Shown piece after piece: positions 53,031 through 62,192 of a DNA stretch of 64,000 nucleotides. Below the pieces are notes generated by a model. It worked only from the letters and a program-made list of their open reading frames with translations, had not been told where the DNA came from and made no database searches. The position numbers and the translations under genes are program-made. Position 1 is the first letter of the stretch, and each line of letters begins with the position of its first letter. The stretch is from CALMEC01 sp964628685. Its GTDB lineage: Bacteria; Actinomycetota; Thermoleophilia; Miltoncostaeales; Miltoncostaeaceae. Where the stretch lies: the NCBI GenBank assembly GCA_964628685.1, contig CAZVNM010000001.1, forward strand, positions 558,001 to 622,000, given 5' to 3'.

Positions 53031-55131
53031 TCGGTGCGAACTCGACACCGATCGCGCCGTCGGTGTCCAGTTCGACGAACGTGCACGTGGCCCCGACCGG
53101 CAGACCGTCGATGGTGACCGCCGAGCCGTCACGCGACAGTTCCACCGTCCTCACGATCTCCGACGCACCCATCGTGCAGGTCGCCCGCACCGGGAACATG
53201 GCGGCGTCGCCCAGAGCGTCGGTCGGATCCGGGTCCACGATCGACTTCGACAGGCGGACGGCGCCGTACTGGACGACGTCGGTCGTGATCGGTGCCGTGG
53301 CGCCCACCTGAACGCCGGTCACCTGCCCCGCGCCCAGATCGTTGACGAGGACATCGCCGCTCGCGGCACCGGCCGCGGTGGCGGTGATCCCGAGGGTGTC
53401 GGACGTTCCGGCCGCCATGCCGGCGTACACGACGTAGACGGCCGTGTACGCGCCACCCGGCGGGCAGGCGGCCGTGCCATAGACGCACCAGATGGGGTTG
53501 GCAGGATCGACGATCGGATCGCTGGCGTCCCGGGGGATCGTGGTCGGATCCGCGGTGGTCACATAGATGGTGGCGGATGACGACATGCCGCTCCGGTCGA
53601 TGACGACGTCGCGCAGGGGGGCCGCCAGTCGGGTGCCGCGGCCGTCACCGTTGTATGGGAGGACGTCGATGAACTCGGCGGTCGCCACCGATGCACCCGC
53701 CGCCGGCGGGGTGGTGAACGTCACGGCGCCGTCCGGGCTGACATCCGAGTCGAGGGAGTCGGTGGGACCGTTGTCCGTGACGCCGGTCACGTCCGGCGTC
53801 GTGAAGGACGATCCGGATGCGACGACCCGCACGGTGTACGTCGTGTCCGACAGCAGGCCCTGGAAGCTGTAGGCGCCCGTGGCGTCGGTCTGGGTCGATG
53901 CGATCTGTGTTCCGCCCGTCCAGATGGTCACGGTGACCCCGGCCTCGGCCGGCTCACCCGCGTCGCGCCTGCCGTCGCGGTTGACGTCGATCCAGACGAC
54001 GCCCGAGACGCCGACACCGCCGGTGACCGATGCGCTCGCTGCGGCGGTGGGTCGCAACGCGCTCAGGAGCATGGGGCCGGGGCCCGGCCGACCGGCACCG
54101 CCGACCGGGACGACGCCGATGTCGATCGTCGGGTCGTCGGGGTTCGTGGCACTGTTGGTTCCGGTCGACGGCGTGGTGAACCTGACCCTGAAGTCGGCGT
54201 CGATGTCGGAGTCGATGCTGTCGTCCGTCCCCTGATTCGGCACTGTCGCCGCCCATGCCGCCGGATCGAGCTCCGCCTCGAGGATGTACTCGGTGGACGG
54301 CGTCAGATCCGTGAACGAATAGAAGCCGTTCTCGTCGGTGGTCGTGGTGCCGATCTTGGTGCCGGCCGCATCGAGGAGGGAGATCGTGGCACCGACGAGC
54401 GGCGGCTCACCCGGGTCCTGCAGCCCGTTGGCGTTCTCATCGATGAAGGCGTAATCACCGATCGACACGAGCGACCCGACCGTGATCTCGTCCTGGTCGT
54501 CGTTGTCCGTTGGCGTGGCGCGGGTGTCGGTGTCGCGCGTGGGGACCTCGAGCGGGTTGGTCTCCGGCCCATCCTGCGGCGCGGGTGAGATGTAGGCGAC
54601 GTTCTTCAGCGTCTGTGACGCGGGCTGCTCGGTGACGGCGAGCGTGAGCGTGATCTCCGGGCCGGTCGCCCCGGCCGCGAGCGGCGCATCACTCGTCCAG
54701 GTGACGCTCGTCGCGCTCTCGGTGACCGTGTACCCGGTCCGTGTCACGTCGACGAGCCTCGTCCCCGCCGGGAGAAGGTCGGTGACCGACCAGCCTGCGA
54801 GCGCGGCGGACGGCCCGTCGTTTCGGGGCGTCAGCGTGTAGACGACCGTCTGACCGACGTACGCCGTGGGCGAGAGCCGGGTCTTGGCGAGGCTCAGGTT
54901 GTACCGCACGAGCCCCGCGTCGAGGTCGGTCACGCTGACGGGTTGTGGCACGGTGTCGTTGCGGAACTGCAGGTCCCAGTGGACCGACCCACCCGCCGTG
55001 ACCTGCCCCACCGCGCCGGACTTCGACTGCGTGACGACCGGGGTGGGTTCGGCGGCCGCTGCGATCCCGGACGGGACGCAGGCCACCATGAAAAGTGTCG
55101 TCGCGACGATCATCAGCTTCCGTGCCGACAT
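52825..55131 (-). CDS. Secreted multi-domain SdrD-like surface protein (main frame, frameshifted near its 3' end)
   Basis: Signal peptide at 1-28 (MSARKLMIVATT...GIAAAA). Next is a DUF11-type beta domain (VGQTVVYTLTPRNDGPSA..., about 95-175). It is followed by two SdrD_B/prealbumin-like domains: IGDYAFIDENANGLQDPGEPP (about 240-330) and VSGVVWIDVNRDGRRDAGEP (about 385-470), both with calcium-type DxNxDG loops. A long beta region and a DUF5979-like domain (VRLSKSIVDPDPTDALGDAA, about 640-715) come after. The last 70 codons of this frame (Arg/Ala/His-rich) are out-of-frame nonsense; the true end is in the adjacent frame to 52227, giving about 965 residues if joined. ATG 55131 has a TTGGAGG site. 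Role: cell-surface adhesin or structural protein (inference). Confidence 0.85.
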   Translation of the reverse strand: MSARKLMIVATTLFMVACVPSGIAAAAEPTPVVTQSKSGAVGQVTAGGSVHWDLQFRNDTVPQPVSVTDLDAGLVRYNLSLAKTRLSPTAYVGQTVVYTLTPRNDGPSAALAGWSVTDLLPAGTRLVDVTRTGYTVTESATSVTWTSDAPLAAGATGPEITLTLAVTEQPASQTLKNVAYISPAPQDGPETNPLEVPTRDTDTRATPTDNDDQDEITVGSLVSIGDYAFIDENANGLQDPGEPPLVGATISLLDAAGTKIGTTTTDENGFYSFTDLTPSTEYILEAELDPAAWAATVPNQGTDDSIDSDIDADFRVRFTTPSTGTNSATNPDDPTIDIGVVPVGGAGRPGPGPMLLSALRPTAAASASVTGGVGVSGVVWIDVNRDGRRDAGEPAEAGVTVTIWTGGTQIASTQTDATGAYSFQGLLSDTTYTVRVVASGSSFTTPDVTGVTDNGPTDSLDSDVSPDGAVTFTTPPAAGASVATAEFIDVLPYNGDGRGTRLAAPLRDVVIDRSGMSSSATIYVTTADPTTIPRDASDPIVDPANPIWCVYGTAACPPGGAYTAVYVVYAGMAAGTSDTLGITATAAGAASGDVLVNDLGAGQVTGVQVGATAPITTDVVQYGAVRLSKSIVDPDPTDALGDAAMFPVRATCTMGASEIVRTVELSRDGSAVTIDGLPVGATCTFVELDTDGAIGVEFAPTTDGGTDARRRGAHQHLPGTHARAARHAGATRAAGSPGHARVVGPVGRPEFDQPADADHRPRPRRPAR

Positions 55132-55357
55132 CCGTACCGCCTCCAAATCCTGGTGATCCGTGGGGGTTCCGCAAATGGTGCCGCAGACTCCCCCGCATGC
55201 CGCCGACAGCGGAGCGATCTGGGGTCGGACGGGGTCCGAGGGTCGGGACATCCGTCACCGATTCGTCATGTCGTGGCGACGAGATCTCGGGTGATCCGCC
55301 GATCGCCGCAGTGCTGACGACGACGAATCACCCGAGGCCGGGGTCAGCGACCGTCGG

Positions 55358-57523
55358 TCACATCCCGTGCGGTTTCGGCGACTGCTGCTGGTGGGACGCG
55401 ACGACCGGGGTGACCGTCTCACCCTCGTGGAATCCCAGGCACTCGTGCAGACGCCGAAGCGGTGCCGGCGCCCACCAGTTGGCCCGCCCCAGCAGCCCCA
55501 TGAGGGCGGGCACCAGGAAGGCGCGGACGACGGTCGCGTCGATCAGGACCGACAGCGCCGCACCCACGCCCAGCAGCTTGATGAAGACGATCTCCGAGGT
55601 GGCGAACGCACCGATGGCGGTCATCAGAAGAAGCGCCGCGGCGGTGACGATGCGACCGGTGCGCGCCAACCCGACGGCCACCGCCTCACGATCGGACCGC
55701 CCCTGACGCCGCGCCTCCATCACGCGCGCCAGCAGGAACGTGCCGTAGTCGGTCGACAGGGCGAACGCGATGGCGAAGAGCAGGATCGGCTGGGTCGCCT
55801 CAAGCGCCCCCTGCGGCTCGTAGGCGAGGAGACCGGTGAGGTTGCCGTCCTGGAAGATCAGCACCAGGAGCCCCATCGTCGCGCACACCACAAGCCCGTT
55901 CATCAGGACGGCCTTGACCGGCAGCACCACCGATCCGGTCAGCAGGAAGAGCAGCACCAGGGTGGTGCCCACCAGGATGATGAGCGCCCACGGGATGCGC
56001 GCACCCAGCACGTGCTGCTGGTCGAGGAAGCGTGCGGTCTGCCCGCCCACCATGACGTCCATGCCCGGGTCGAGCGCCCTGATGCCGGTCACCAGGTCCT
56101 TGGTGCCCGCATCCAGCTGCGCGCCGGGCCGCGTCACATCGATGCGCCACACGTCGCCGGACGACACCGCCGGCGACACGCGGGCGGACGGGTCGAGCGT
56201 CGCGATGCGCTCACGAAGCGCCTCCACCCGCGCGCCGTCCGCGCGGTCACCGCGAACGGCGACCAGGATCGGTGCCGAGGTGTCGGCCGGGTAGTCCGCC
56301 GCCATGCGGTCGGCCACCTGGCGCGCACTGTGCTGGGTGGGAAGCACCGACGCGTCCACCGCGGTGAAGCGTGCGCCCAGGAACGGGAGACCCACCACGA
56401 TGAGCGCGGTCGCCGTCACCACCGCCACGCGGCCGGGGCGACGCAGCACCCATGTGGCCAGCCGGTGCCAGCCGCTTCGCGGCAGCTCGGCCTCGGTCGG
56501 CTCACGGCGCACGAAGCGCCGCGGTGTGAGTGCGTCGACGCGCCGGCCCAGCAGGACGAGCGCGGCCGGCAGTACCGTGAGGGCGACGAGAAGCGCCACC
56601 AGCGGCACGACGATCCCGGCGATCGCCATCGACCGCAGGAAGTTCTGGGGGAAGACGAGCAGCGACGCGAGGGCGGCCGACACCGTGAGCGCGCTGAACA
56701 CCACCGTGCGACCCGCGTTGCGGACGGTCGCCCGCACCGCCTCGCGCGTCTCGCGTCCGGCCGCGAGCTCCTCGCGAAAACGCGACACCATCAGCAGGCT
56801 GTAGTCCACCGCCAGCCCGAGCCCCAGGCCGGTCACCAGGTTGAGCGCGAAGACCGAGAGGCTCATCACGCCGGTGTCGATGACGCGCAGCACGAAGAAG
56901 GTGCCCATCACCGTCGCACCACCGACCATCACCGGAAGGAGGGCCGCGACGGGGCTGCGGAAGATCCACAGCGACAACAGCAGCAGGAGCGGGAGCGCGA
57001 TCAGCTCCGCACGCAGCAGATCGGACTGCACCTGTGCGGCGACCTGCTTCTGGATGGCCGCTCCACCGCCCATCACCGCATCGGTCCCCCGAAGCGCGAC
57101 CTCCGCCCGCGACACCACGTCCGCGTCGGTCACGTCGGCGCGGAAGAGGGCGGGCACGACGGCGGACGACCCGTCCTCGGCGATCGTCCCGGACTGCGCC
57201 GAGGGCGCGATCACCTGCGCGACGCCGTCGATCGCGCGCAGGCGGTTTCGGACGTCGGTGATGGCGCGCTTCCCCGTGGCCGAGTCGGCACCGCCCGGCG
57301 TCGGAACGAGGACGACCAGGTCGGGCCATGCGCTTGCCCCGGTGGCCCGCTCCACCGCGACCCGGGCGGCAGCGCTCTGCGAGCCCGGATCGTCGAAGTC
57401 GTCGCCGGCCTTCAGCAGACCGGGGAGGGGACCGCCGATGGCGGCGGCGATCGCGATGACCAATAGGCCGACGGCGACGACTCGGCCGGCCCGGCGTGTG
57501 ACGAGGTTCGCAAGGAAGTTCAT
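55358..57523 (-). CDS. MMPL/RND-family transporter
   Basis: 721 residues with two-fold repeated RND topology. TM1 (about 14-32) is followed by a large extracellular loop (33-170) and five helices. A second half repeats this from about residue 365. MMPL signatures are present: VTGLGLGLAVDYSLLMVSRFREEL and, in the second half, FALSTDYGTFLLARVMEARRQG. It probably exports lipids or drugs using the proton gradient. ATG 57523. The gene is divergent from the TetR gene and has a promoter overlapped by a probable TetR operator. Confidence 0.94.
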   Translation of the reverse strand: MNFLANLVTRRAGRVVAVGLLVIAIAAAIGGPLPGLLKAGDDFDDPGSQSAAARVAVERATGASAWPDLVVLVPTPGGADSATGKRAITDVRNRLRAIDGVAQVIAPSAQSGTIAEDGSSAVVPALFRADVTDADVVSRAEVALRGTDAVMGGGAAIQKQVAAQVQSDLLRAELIALPLLLLLSLWIFRSPVAALLPVMVGGATVMGTFFVLRVIDTGVMSLSVFALNLVTGLGLGLAVDYSLLMVSRFREELAAGRETREAVRATVRNAGRTVVFSALTVSAALASLLVFPQNFLRSMAIAGIVVPLVALLVALTVLPAALVLLGRRVDALTPRRFVRREPTEAELPRSGWHRLATWVLRRPGRVAVVTATALIVVGLPFLGARFTAVDASVLPTQHSARQVADRMAADYPADTSAPILVAVRGDRADGARVEALRERIATLDPSARVSPAVSSGDVWRIDVTRPGAQLDAGTKDLVTGIRALDPGMDVMVGGQTARFLDQQHVLGARIPWALIILVGTTLVLLFLLTGSVVLPVKAVLMNGLVVCATMGLLVLIFQDGNLTGLLAYEPQGALEATQPILLFAIAFALSTDYGTFLLARVMEARRQGRSDREAVAVGLARTGRIVTAAALLLMTAIGAFATSEIVFIKLLGVGAALSVLIDATVVRAFLVPALMGLLGRANWWAPAPLRRLHECLGFHEGETVTPVVASHQQQSPKPHGM

Positions 57524-57558
57524 CTGAGGGGTCCTCCGAGGACGGATGGAGTGAACAG

Positions 57559-57579
57559 CCGTAACCTTACGGTCGTTAC
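57559..57579. promoter_or_regulatory. Probable TetR operator between MMPL and TetR genes
   Basis: Inverted repeat CCGTAA-CC-TTACGG at 57559-57572, overlapped by GTAAC/GTTAC arms (57561-57565 and 57575-57579). It touches the -10 box and covers the predicted start site of the MMPL promoter, the usual position for repression. Confidence 0.65.
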
Positions 57580-57605
57580 TTTACATGCGTTCATTCATCT
57601 GTCAA
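57578..57605 (-). promoter_or_regulatory. Sigma-70-type promoter of the MMPL gene
   Basis: Minus strand: TTGACA (57605-57600), a 16-base spacer and TAAAGT (57583-57578), 55 bases before the ATG at 57523. Confidence 0.65.
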
Positions 57606-57614
57606 GCTCGGTTC

Positions 57615-58262
57615 ATGCCGATGGAGCGGATCAGCCCGGGACGACCCCGAAAGCGCGAACGAAATCCCCGTGGGGAGGGGGCCAAGCTGCGCGACGAGCT
57701 GATCGGCGCCGCCACCGGGCTCATCACCGAGCACGGGTCGGCCGAGGCGGTCACCATCCGCGCGGTGGCGCGGCGGGCCGGGGTGACGGCGCCGTCGGTC
57801 TACCTTCACTTCACCGACCGGGACGCCCTGCTGCAGGCCGCGGTGGAGCAGGGCTTCCACGACCTGATCGACGCGGTGGACACCGACATGGCCGCGGCGG
57901 GTGAGGACGCATCGCCCGTCCAACGGCTGCGCGGCGGGTGCCGTGGCTACATGCGATGGGGCATGGAGAACCCGGGCCAGTACCGGGTGGTGTTCGACAT
58001 CCCCGTGGGACCGTTCGCAGCCGCGACGGCCGATACGGCCGGCGACGCGCTCAGCACCCTGGTGGACGGCATCGCCGCCTGCCAGGAGGCGGGCCTCGCC
58101 ACCGTGAAGGACGACCCGTTCATGCTGGCCGCGCTCGTGTGGTCGGCCATGCACGGGATGGTGATGCTGCGCGGCACCAACGACGGTTTCGCATGGCCGC
58201 CCGCCGAGATGATGCTCGACCGGGTGCTGGTGGGCGTGCTGGGACTCGTCACCCCCGACTGA
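57615..58262 (+). CDS. TetR/AcrR-family transcriptional regulator
   Basis: 215 residues. The N-terminal helix-turn-helix (about 20-68) reads LIGAATGLITEHGSAEAVTIRAVARRAGVTAPSVYLHFTDRDALLQA, typical TetR. The C-terminal ligand/dimer domain is of the TetR_C_13/WHG type (RGYMRWGMENPGQYRVVFDIPV). It is divergent from the MMPL transporter gene and most probably represses it through the operator at 57559-57579. ATG 57615 is chosen; the frame extends ten codons further upstream into the promoter. Confidence 0.93.
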   Translation: MPMERISPGRPRKRERNPRGEGAKLRDELIGAATGLITEHGSAEAVTIRAVARRAGVTAPSVYLHFTDRDALLQAAVEQGFHDLIDAVDTDMAAAGEDASPVQRLRGGCRGYMRWGMENPGQYRVVFDIPVGPFAAATADTAGDALSTLVDGIAACQEAGLATVKDDPFMLAALVWSAMHGMVMLRGTNDGFAWPPAEMMLDRVLVGVLGLVTPD

Positions 58263-58470
58263 CCGACCGCGGCCGGCCGGCCCACCGGCCACCGCTCGAC
58301 GGGACGGCGGTTCGGGGTGGCCCGCGCCCGCCCCCGAGACCCGGTTTTCCGCCTCATGAGACGCCCGACATCTGCACTGGCGGACGGCGAGCGGGCCGGC
58401 CCGGACATCGTCCCGACGAAAAGCGCTCAACTTGCAGGGGGCTTCTGCCGATAGACCCCTCGAAGGGATG

Positions 58471-58511
58471 GAGCGCGCCGCACACCCCCTCCCCACCGGG
58501 GCGGCGCGCTC
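58471..58511. terminator. Hairpin after the PAS/SpoIIE gene
   Basis: An 11-bp perfect stem (GAGCGCGCCGC at 58471-58481 with 58501-58511) and a 19-nt loop lie 8 bases past the stop of the minus-strand gene. The rest of the 257-bp gap 58263-58519 shows nothing else. Confidence 0.55.
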
Positions 58512-58519
58512 TCCCGAAC

Positions 58520-59758
58520 TCAGCCCAGGTAGTGGAGCGTGAGGGCGATGATGTCGTCGTTCGGCAGCGCCGCACCCAGCATGCGGGATGCCACGGTGGC
58601 GCAGAACACCTCGCCGCCCACCTCCGCCTCCCGCGCGGTCTCGGCCACCACCGCGCGCAGCCGCTCAAGGCCGGCGTCGATGGGCTCACCGCGCCGCTCG
58701 ACGAGGCCGTCGGTGAAGATCAGGAGCCGGGTGCCCGGGTCGAGGCTCATCACCGCCTCGGGCAGCGACGACGGCGACTCACCGTCCCGTGCGACGCTGG
58801 CGCCCAACGGACGGGATCGTCCACCCTCCACCCAGCGGGGCTCGCCGTCCGGCGGGATGAGAAGCGGCGGCGGATGCCCGGCGCTCGCGATGGCCAGGCG
58901 GCCCCTGACCGGGTCGAGCACCGCGCTGCATGCGGTCATGTACTCCACGCCATGACGTCCGGCGGCGAAGCGGGCCACGTGCTCCAGCACGGCACCGGGG
59001 CCCGCGTCGACGAACGACGCGATGGCGCGGGCCGCCGCCGACATGCGCCCCATGGCCGCCGCCGCCTCGAGGCCGTGACCGACGACGTCACCCACGATGA
59101 CGCCGACGGCCTCGCGCTCGGCCCACCAGTAGGTGTCGAACCAGTCCCCGCCCACGTTCACGATGTCGCTTCCGGCCTCGTAGTGCACATCGATGGCGAT
59201 GGACGGGTGCTGCACGACGTTGGCGGGCATCAGCGCGCGCTGCAGGCGCAGCGAGATCTGGTGTTCGCGTTCGGCGAGCCTCCGGTAGCGCTCCTCGCTG
59301 GCCTGCAGCTTCATCAGGGCGCGGTGTCGCAGCGTCTCGTCACGGAAGACGATGCCGAACTGACCGGGTTCGCCGACCGGCATGGTGAACACGTCGAACC
59401 ACCGCCCCATCGCCTCCGACCCCTGCTGGAACCGCAGCCGCTCACCGGCGGCGGCCCGCCCGTACGTGCGGATCCATCGGTCCTCCAGGTCGGGCACGAG
59501 CTCGAGGGCCGTCCGCCCAACGGCGTTCACCAGACCGGTCATGCGCTCGAAGTTGCGGTTGACCTCGAGGAAGCGGTAGTCGACGGCCCGGCCTGTGTCG
59601 TCGCGGATGATCTCGCAGAGGCAGTAGCCGTCGTCGATCTCGCTGAAGATCTGTTCGAAGCGATCGACCGGACGTCGTCCGTCGCCGCCAACGGGTTCGC
59701 CGGGAGGCGTCGGGTCGTCTGCGAACTCCACGTGCGAATCATGCCCGGCCGGAGGCAC
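58520..59758 (-). CDS. PAS-domain SpoIIE-type PP2C phosphatase
   Basis: 412 residues. A PAS domain (about 30-150: FSEIDDGYCLCEIIRDDTGRAVDYRFLEVNRNFERMTGL) is followed by a short coiled coil (SEERYRRLAEREHQISLRLQRAL). The SpoIIE/PPM phosphatase domain (about 185-410) has metal-site motifs VGGDWFDTY, VGDVVGHGLEAA, FTDGLVERR and NDDIIALTL. It would dephosphorylate a STAS-type antagonist in a partner-switching pathway controlling a sigma factor. No kinase or STAS gene is next to it. GTG 59758 is the annotated start; another GTG nine codons on is possible. Confidence 0.92.
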   Translation of the reverse strand: MPPAGHDSHVEFADDPTPPGEPVGGDGRRPVDRFEQIFSEIDDGYCLCEIIRDDTGRAVDYRFLEVNRNFERMTGLVNAVGRTALELVPDLEDRWIRTYGRAAAGERLRFQQGSEAMGRWFDVFTMPVGEPGQFGIVFRDETLRHRALMKLQASEERYRRLAEREHQISLRLQRALMPANVVQHPSIAIDVHYEAGSDIVNVGGDWFDTYWWAEREAVGVIVGDVVGHGLEAAAAMGRMSAAARAIASFVDAGPGAVLEHVARFAAGRHGVEYMTACSAVLDPVRGRLAIASAGHPPPLLIPPDGEPRWVEGGRSRPLGASVARDGESPSSLPEAVMSLDPGTRLLIFTDGLVERRGEPIDAGLERLRAVVAETAREAEVGGEVFCATVASRMLGAALPNDDIIALTLHYLG

Positions 59759-60013
59759 GGGCGGCGCCGTTCATCTGCGACGAATCTCGCACGCGTCGCG
59801 CCGTGGAGGTCGGTCGCCACTTCATGTCTGTGCGACATATGGGGACGACGCCCCGGGCTCGAGCGGCACGCTCGGCGGTGGGCGTACCCAGCAGGGGGCT
59901 CCCGATGTCGAGCGGCGTCGCGCGCCCGCGCCACGCGGTGGCCGATCGGGGGGCGTGTTGAGCACGAACGCCGACGCGCGCACGGGCTCCGGAGCTTCCT
60001 AGCGTCATTGACC

Positions 60014-60154
60014 ATGGACAACTACCCGGAACATCTCAATGACCGCGGCGGCTTCGACTTCGAGGAGTCGGCCGCTCCCTTCTTCATCGTCCTCGGCGTG
60101 TGCTCCCTCATCACGACGATCGCCGTCATCCTCACGGTGATGCTCATCGCCTGA
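60014..60154 (+). CDS. Small single-helix membrane protein
   Basis: 46 residues. An acidic hydrophilic N-terminus (MDNYPEHLNDRGGFDFEESA) is followed by one transmembrane helix (PFFIVLGVCSLITTIAVILTVMLIA) ending at the stop. The composition contrast and a plausible ATG make it a likely real small protein, although the ribosome site is weak. No family recognised. The 255 bases upstream (59759-60013) and 283 bases downstream (60155-60437) hold no other gene. Confidence 0.5.
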   Translation: MDNYPEHLNDRGGFDFEESAAPFFIVLGVCSLITTIAVILTVMLIA

Positions 60155-60405
60155 CGGTCGGACCGCGAGTCCCACCGGAGGTCACATCTCGCTGCTCCCG
60201 CCCCTCGTGGCGGTGGTCGAGACCATGGGCGCGGGACGCCGATGGCGTGAACGGCCGATCCTGTCGGACGTGGTGCCGGTCGATTCATCTGACATCCGCT
60301 TCGGATGTGAGGAGCCGATCCCGTGTCGCGAGCCGGTTCCCGCGGCACGGCGGCGCCCCGCCGAAACCGCGTCGGCGGCGGTTCGCGCGTCGGCGCGGTG
60401 ATCGC

Positions 60406-60411
60406 TATTCT
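60406..60411 (+). promoter_or_regulatory. Possible -10 box of the tRNA-Thr gene
   Basis: TATTCT lies 26 bases before the mature tRNA start in an otherwise GC-rich stretch. The -35 region is poorly matched. Confidence 0.3.
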
Positions 60412-60437
60412 TCGGTGTCGCGCCGAAGCGGCGCCGC

Positions 60438-60510
60438 GCCGACGTAGCTCAGCTGGTAGAGCACTTCACTCGTAATGAAGGGGTCCGGGGTTCGAGTCCC
60501 CGCGTCGGCT
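60438..60510 (+). tRNA. tRNA-Thr (anticodon CGT)
   Basis: 73 nt starting GCCGACGTAGCTCAGC. The 7-bp acceptor stem is GCCGACG/CGTCGGC with discriminator T. The anticodon stem CTTCA/TGAAG encloses CTCGTAA, giving CGT (codon ACG). T-arm GGTTCGAGTCC. CCA is not encoded. Its 3' end is a probable integration site of the element that follows. Confidence 0.96.
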
Positions 60511-60516
60511 CTACGG

Positions 60517-60542
60517 AAACCCCGCGTCTGCGGGGTTTTTTT
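60517..60542 (+). terminator. Rho-independent terminator after tRNA-Thr
   Basis: Stem AAACCCCGC (60517-60525) with GCGGGGTTT (60530-60538), a 4-nt loop, and a run of seven T at 60536-60542. It is the most canonical terminator in the window. Confidence 0.9.
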
Positions 60543-60591
60543 GTGCCGTGAGGTTGCCACGGGATGCCGTGAATTGACGCTTACGGCGGGC

Positions 60592-60613
60592 GGTGACACC
60601 CTGGTGACACCCT
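60592..60613 (+). repeat. Adjacent direct repeat of GGTGACACCCT near the element's left end
   Basis: The 11-mer GGTGACACCCT occurs twice back to back (60592-60602, 60603-60613). Such short direct repeats beside an attachment site often are integrase arm-type or excisionase binding sites. That role is inference. Confidence 0.6.
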
Positions 60614-60705
60614 GACGGCTGGTACCGTCACCCACGGAAAGCCCAAATAGAACGCCCTCGCGACGGTTCCAACGTCCGAGGGCACGGCCCACGGGGATCG
60701 AGCCC

Positions 60706-61977
60706 ATGAGCACACGGAACAGTAACCGCCCGACGCGGCGTGAACGGAGGGTCGCCGCCGGCGTCATCGAACGCCACGCGGCCGGTTGCGAAACCAGCCG
60801 GCGGGTGAAAGGGGCATGCACCTGTCAGGTGGCGTACCGGGTGACGGTCTGAGTTGGGCCGCGCGACCAACGCCAACGGTTCATCCGGACGTTCTCAACG
60901 CTCGCGGAGGCGATCGCCTGGCGTGATGAATGCAAACGCCTCGACCGGGCAGGGGCACCGGACCCTGTGCCCCGTGATCCTGCACCCCCGTTCGGTGTCG
61001 CCGCGTCGAGGTTCCTCGCGAAAGCGAGAGCCGGTGAGGTCAGGAAACGCGGCGGCGGCGTATACAGCCCCGAGACGATCAAGAACTACGAGAACGCGTT
61101 ACGCGTCCACGTCCTCGACCACGTAAGCGATGCGCTGGGCTGCCGCCTCGATGACGTTCCAGCCGACCAGCTGACCGTCAGGGTGTTGCAGGCCATGGTG
61201 AACACGGTTGCCGCGGCGGCGAGTGCGGGGACCGCCCGGGCGGCGGACGCGGCGGTGAACGCGGTGCTTCGCCACCTGTATGACGCCGGGGTGCTCGACG
61301 AGGTACCGGCACGCCGGCAGCTGCCGGCACCGCCCCGCCCGCGTGAACGGACCGTCACCCTCACGGAAGCCGACCGGCTGTTAGCGGCCGCGGTCGTGGA
61401 CGACGAACGGACCGGGCGGTCACTAATGGCGCCCCTGGTCGCGGTCCTCGTCGGCGTCGGCTGCAGAGTGAGTGAGGCACTCGGCCTGCGGTGGGGTGTG
61501 GATGGCGTCAACCTCGACCGGGATCCTGTCACCGTGACGATCGGGAGGGATTCCACCAAGACGGACGCGGGCGCCCGGACCGTCGCCATCGAATCGGAGT
61601 TCGCCGGCGTTCTGGTCGCACACCACAAGGCGGTCGGGACACCGATAGCCGGCGAGTTGGTGTTCACTGACGGCGATGGGCGGCGTCTCACCCGTGACGG
61701 GCGGGTGCGGTCCGGGTTACGCCGGCTGCGGGACGTGACGGACGTGGAATTCACGGCGCATGTCCTGCGCCACAGTCAAGGGACGTGGCTCGCTGACGCC
61801 GGGGAAGGTGCCCACAACATTGCGCAGCGGTTGGGGCATGCGGATAAGGCCTTCACCCTCCGGACGTATGTCCACGCGGACCGCGGCCGGTTGCGTGAAC
61901 CGGTCGACAAGCTCGCGGAGATGCGACGCCAGGCGCGGCGGGACACGCCGCCAGACGAGGGAGGCGACGCGGGTTAG
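60706..61977 (+). pseudogene. Tyrosine recombinase (phage integrase) interrupted by an in-frame TGA
   Basis: One frame runs from ATG 60706 to 61977 with a single stop, TGA at 60850-60852. Before it comes an arm-binding-type N-terminus (SRRVKGACTCQVAYRVTV), after it GPRDQRQRFIRTFSTLAEAIAWRDE, the usual continuation, so a Trp or similar codon seems to have become TGA. Downstream come the core-binding SAM-like domain (ETIKNYENALRVHVLDHV) and a catalytic domain with all tyrosine-recombinase residues: R in GCRVSEALGLRW, K in DSTKTDAGARTV, HVLRH (H-x-x-R), LGHADKAF and the nucleophile Y in LRTYVHAD. Restart at GTG 60967 would give a 336-residue protein lacking the arm-binding part. Recombination directionality could then be lost. 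Confidence 0.78.
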
Positions 61978-62192
61978 GAGCGACGCCACCCCCAGCGGCG
62001 TCGCGGCACGACGGCTGCGCAAACGGGTGCAGGTGCCGGTCGCCCTTCGCAGGCGGACAGCGCCGCGGTCAACTCTCGGACCCGGGCGTGCAGCTCGACG
62101 GCTTCTGCTTCTGCGGCGACGCGGCGTTCGCGTTCCCTTCGCGCTGCTCATCCTCAAAGCCCCACCACCGCCCACGCCAGTAAGGTCAGCGC

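Noticed and set aside
55286..55336. Inverted repeat CTCGGGTGAT...ATCACCCGAG as terminator of the MMPL gene
   Set aside because: The 10-bp arms are perfect, but the 31-nt loop and lack of a T-tract make it weak evidence; not listed as a feature.
60405..60821. Minus-strand frame of 138 codons with GTRTPDPFITSEVLYQLSY
   Set aside because: This is the translation of the tRNA-Thr gene and its flank, a frequent false protein.
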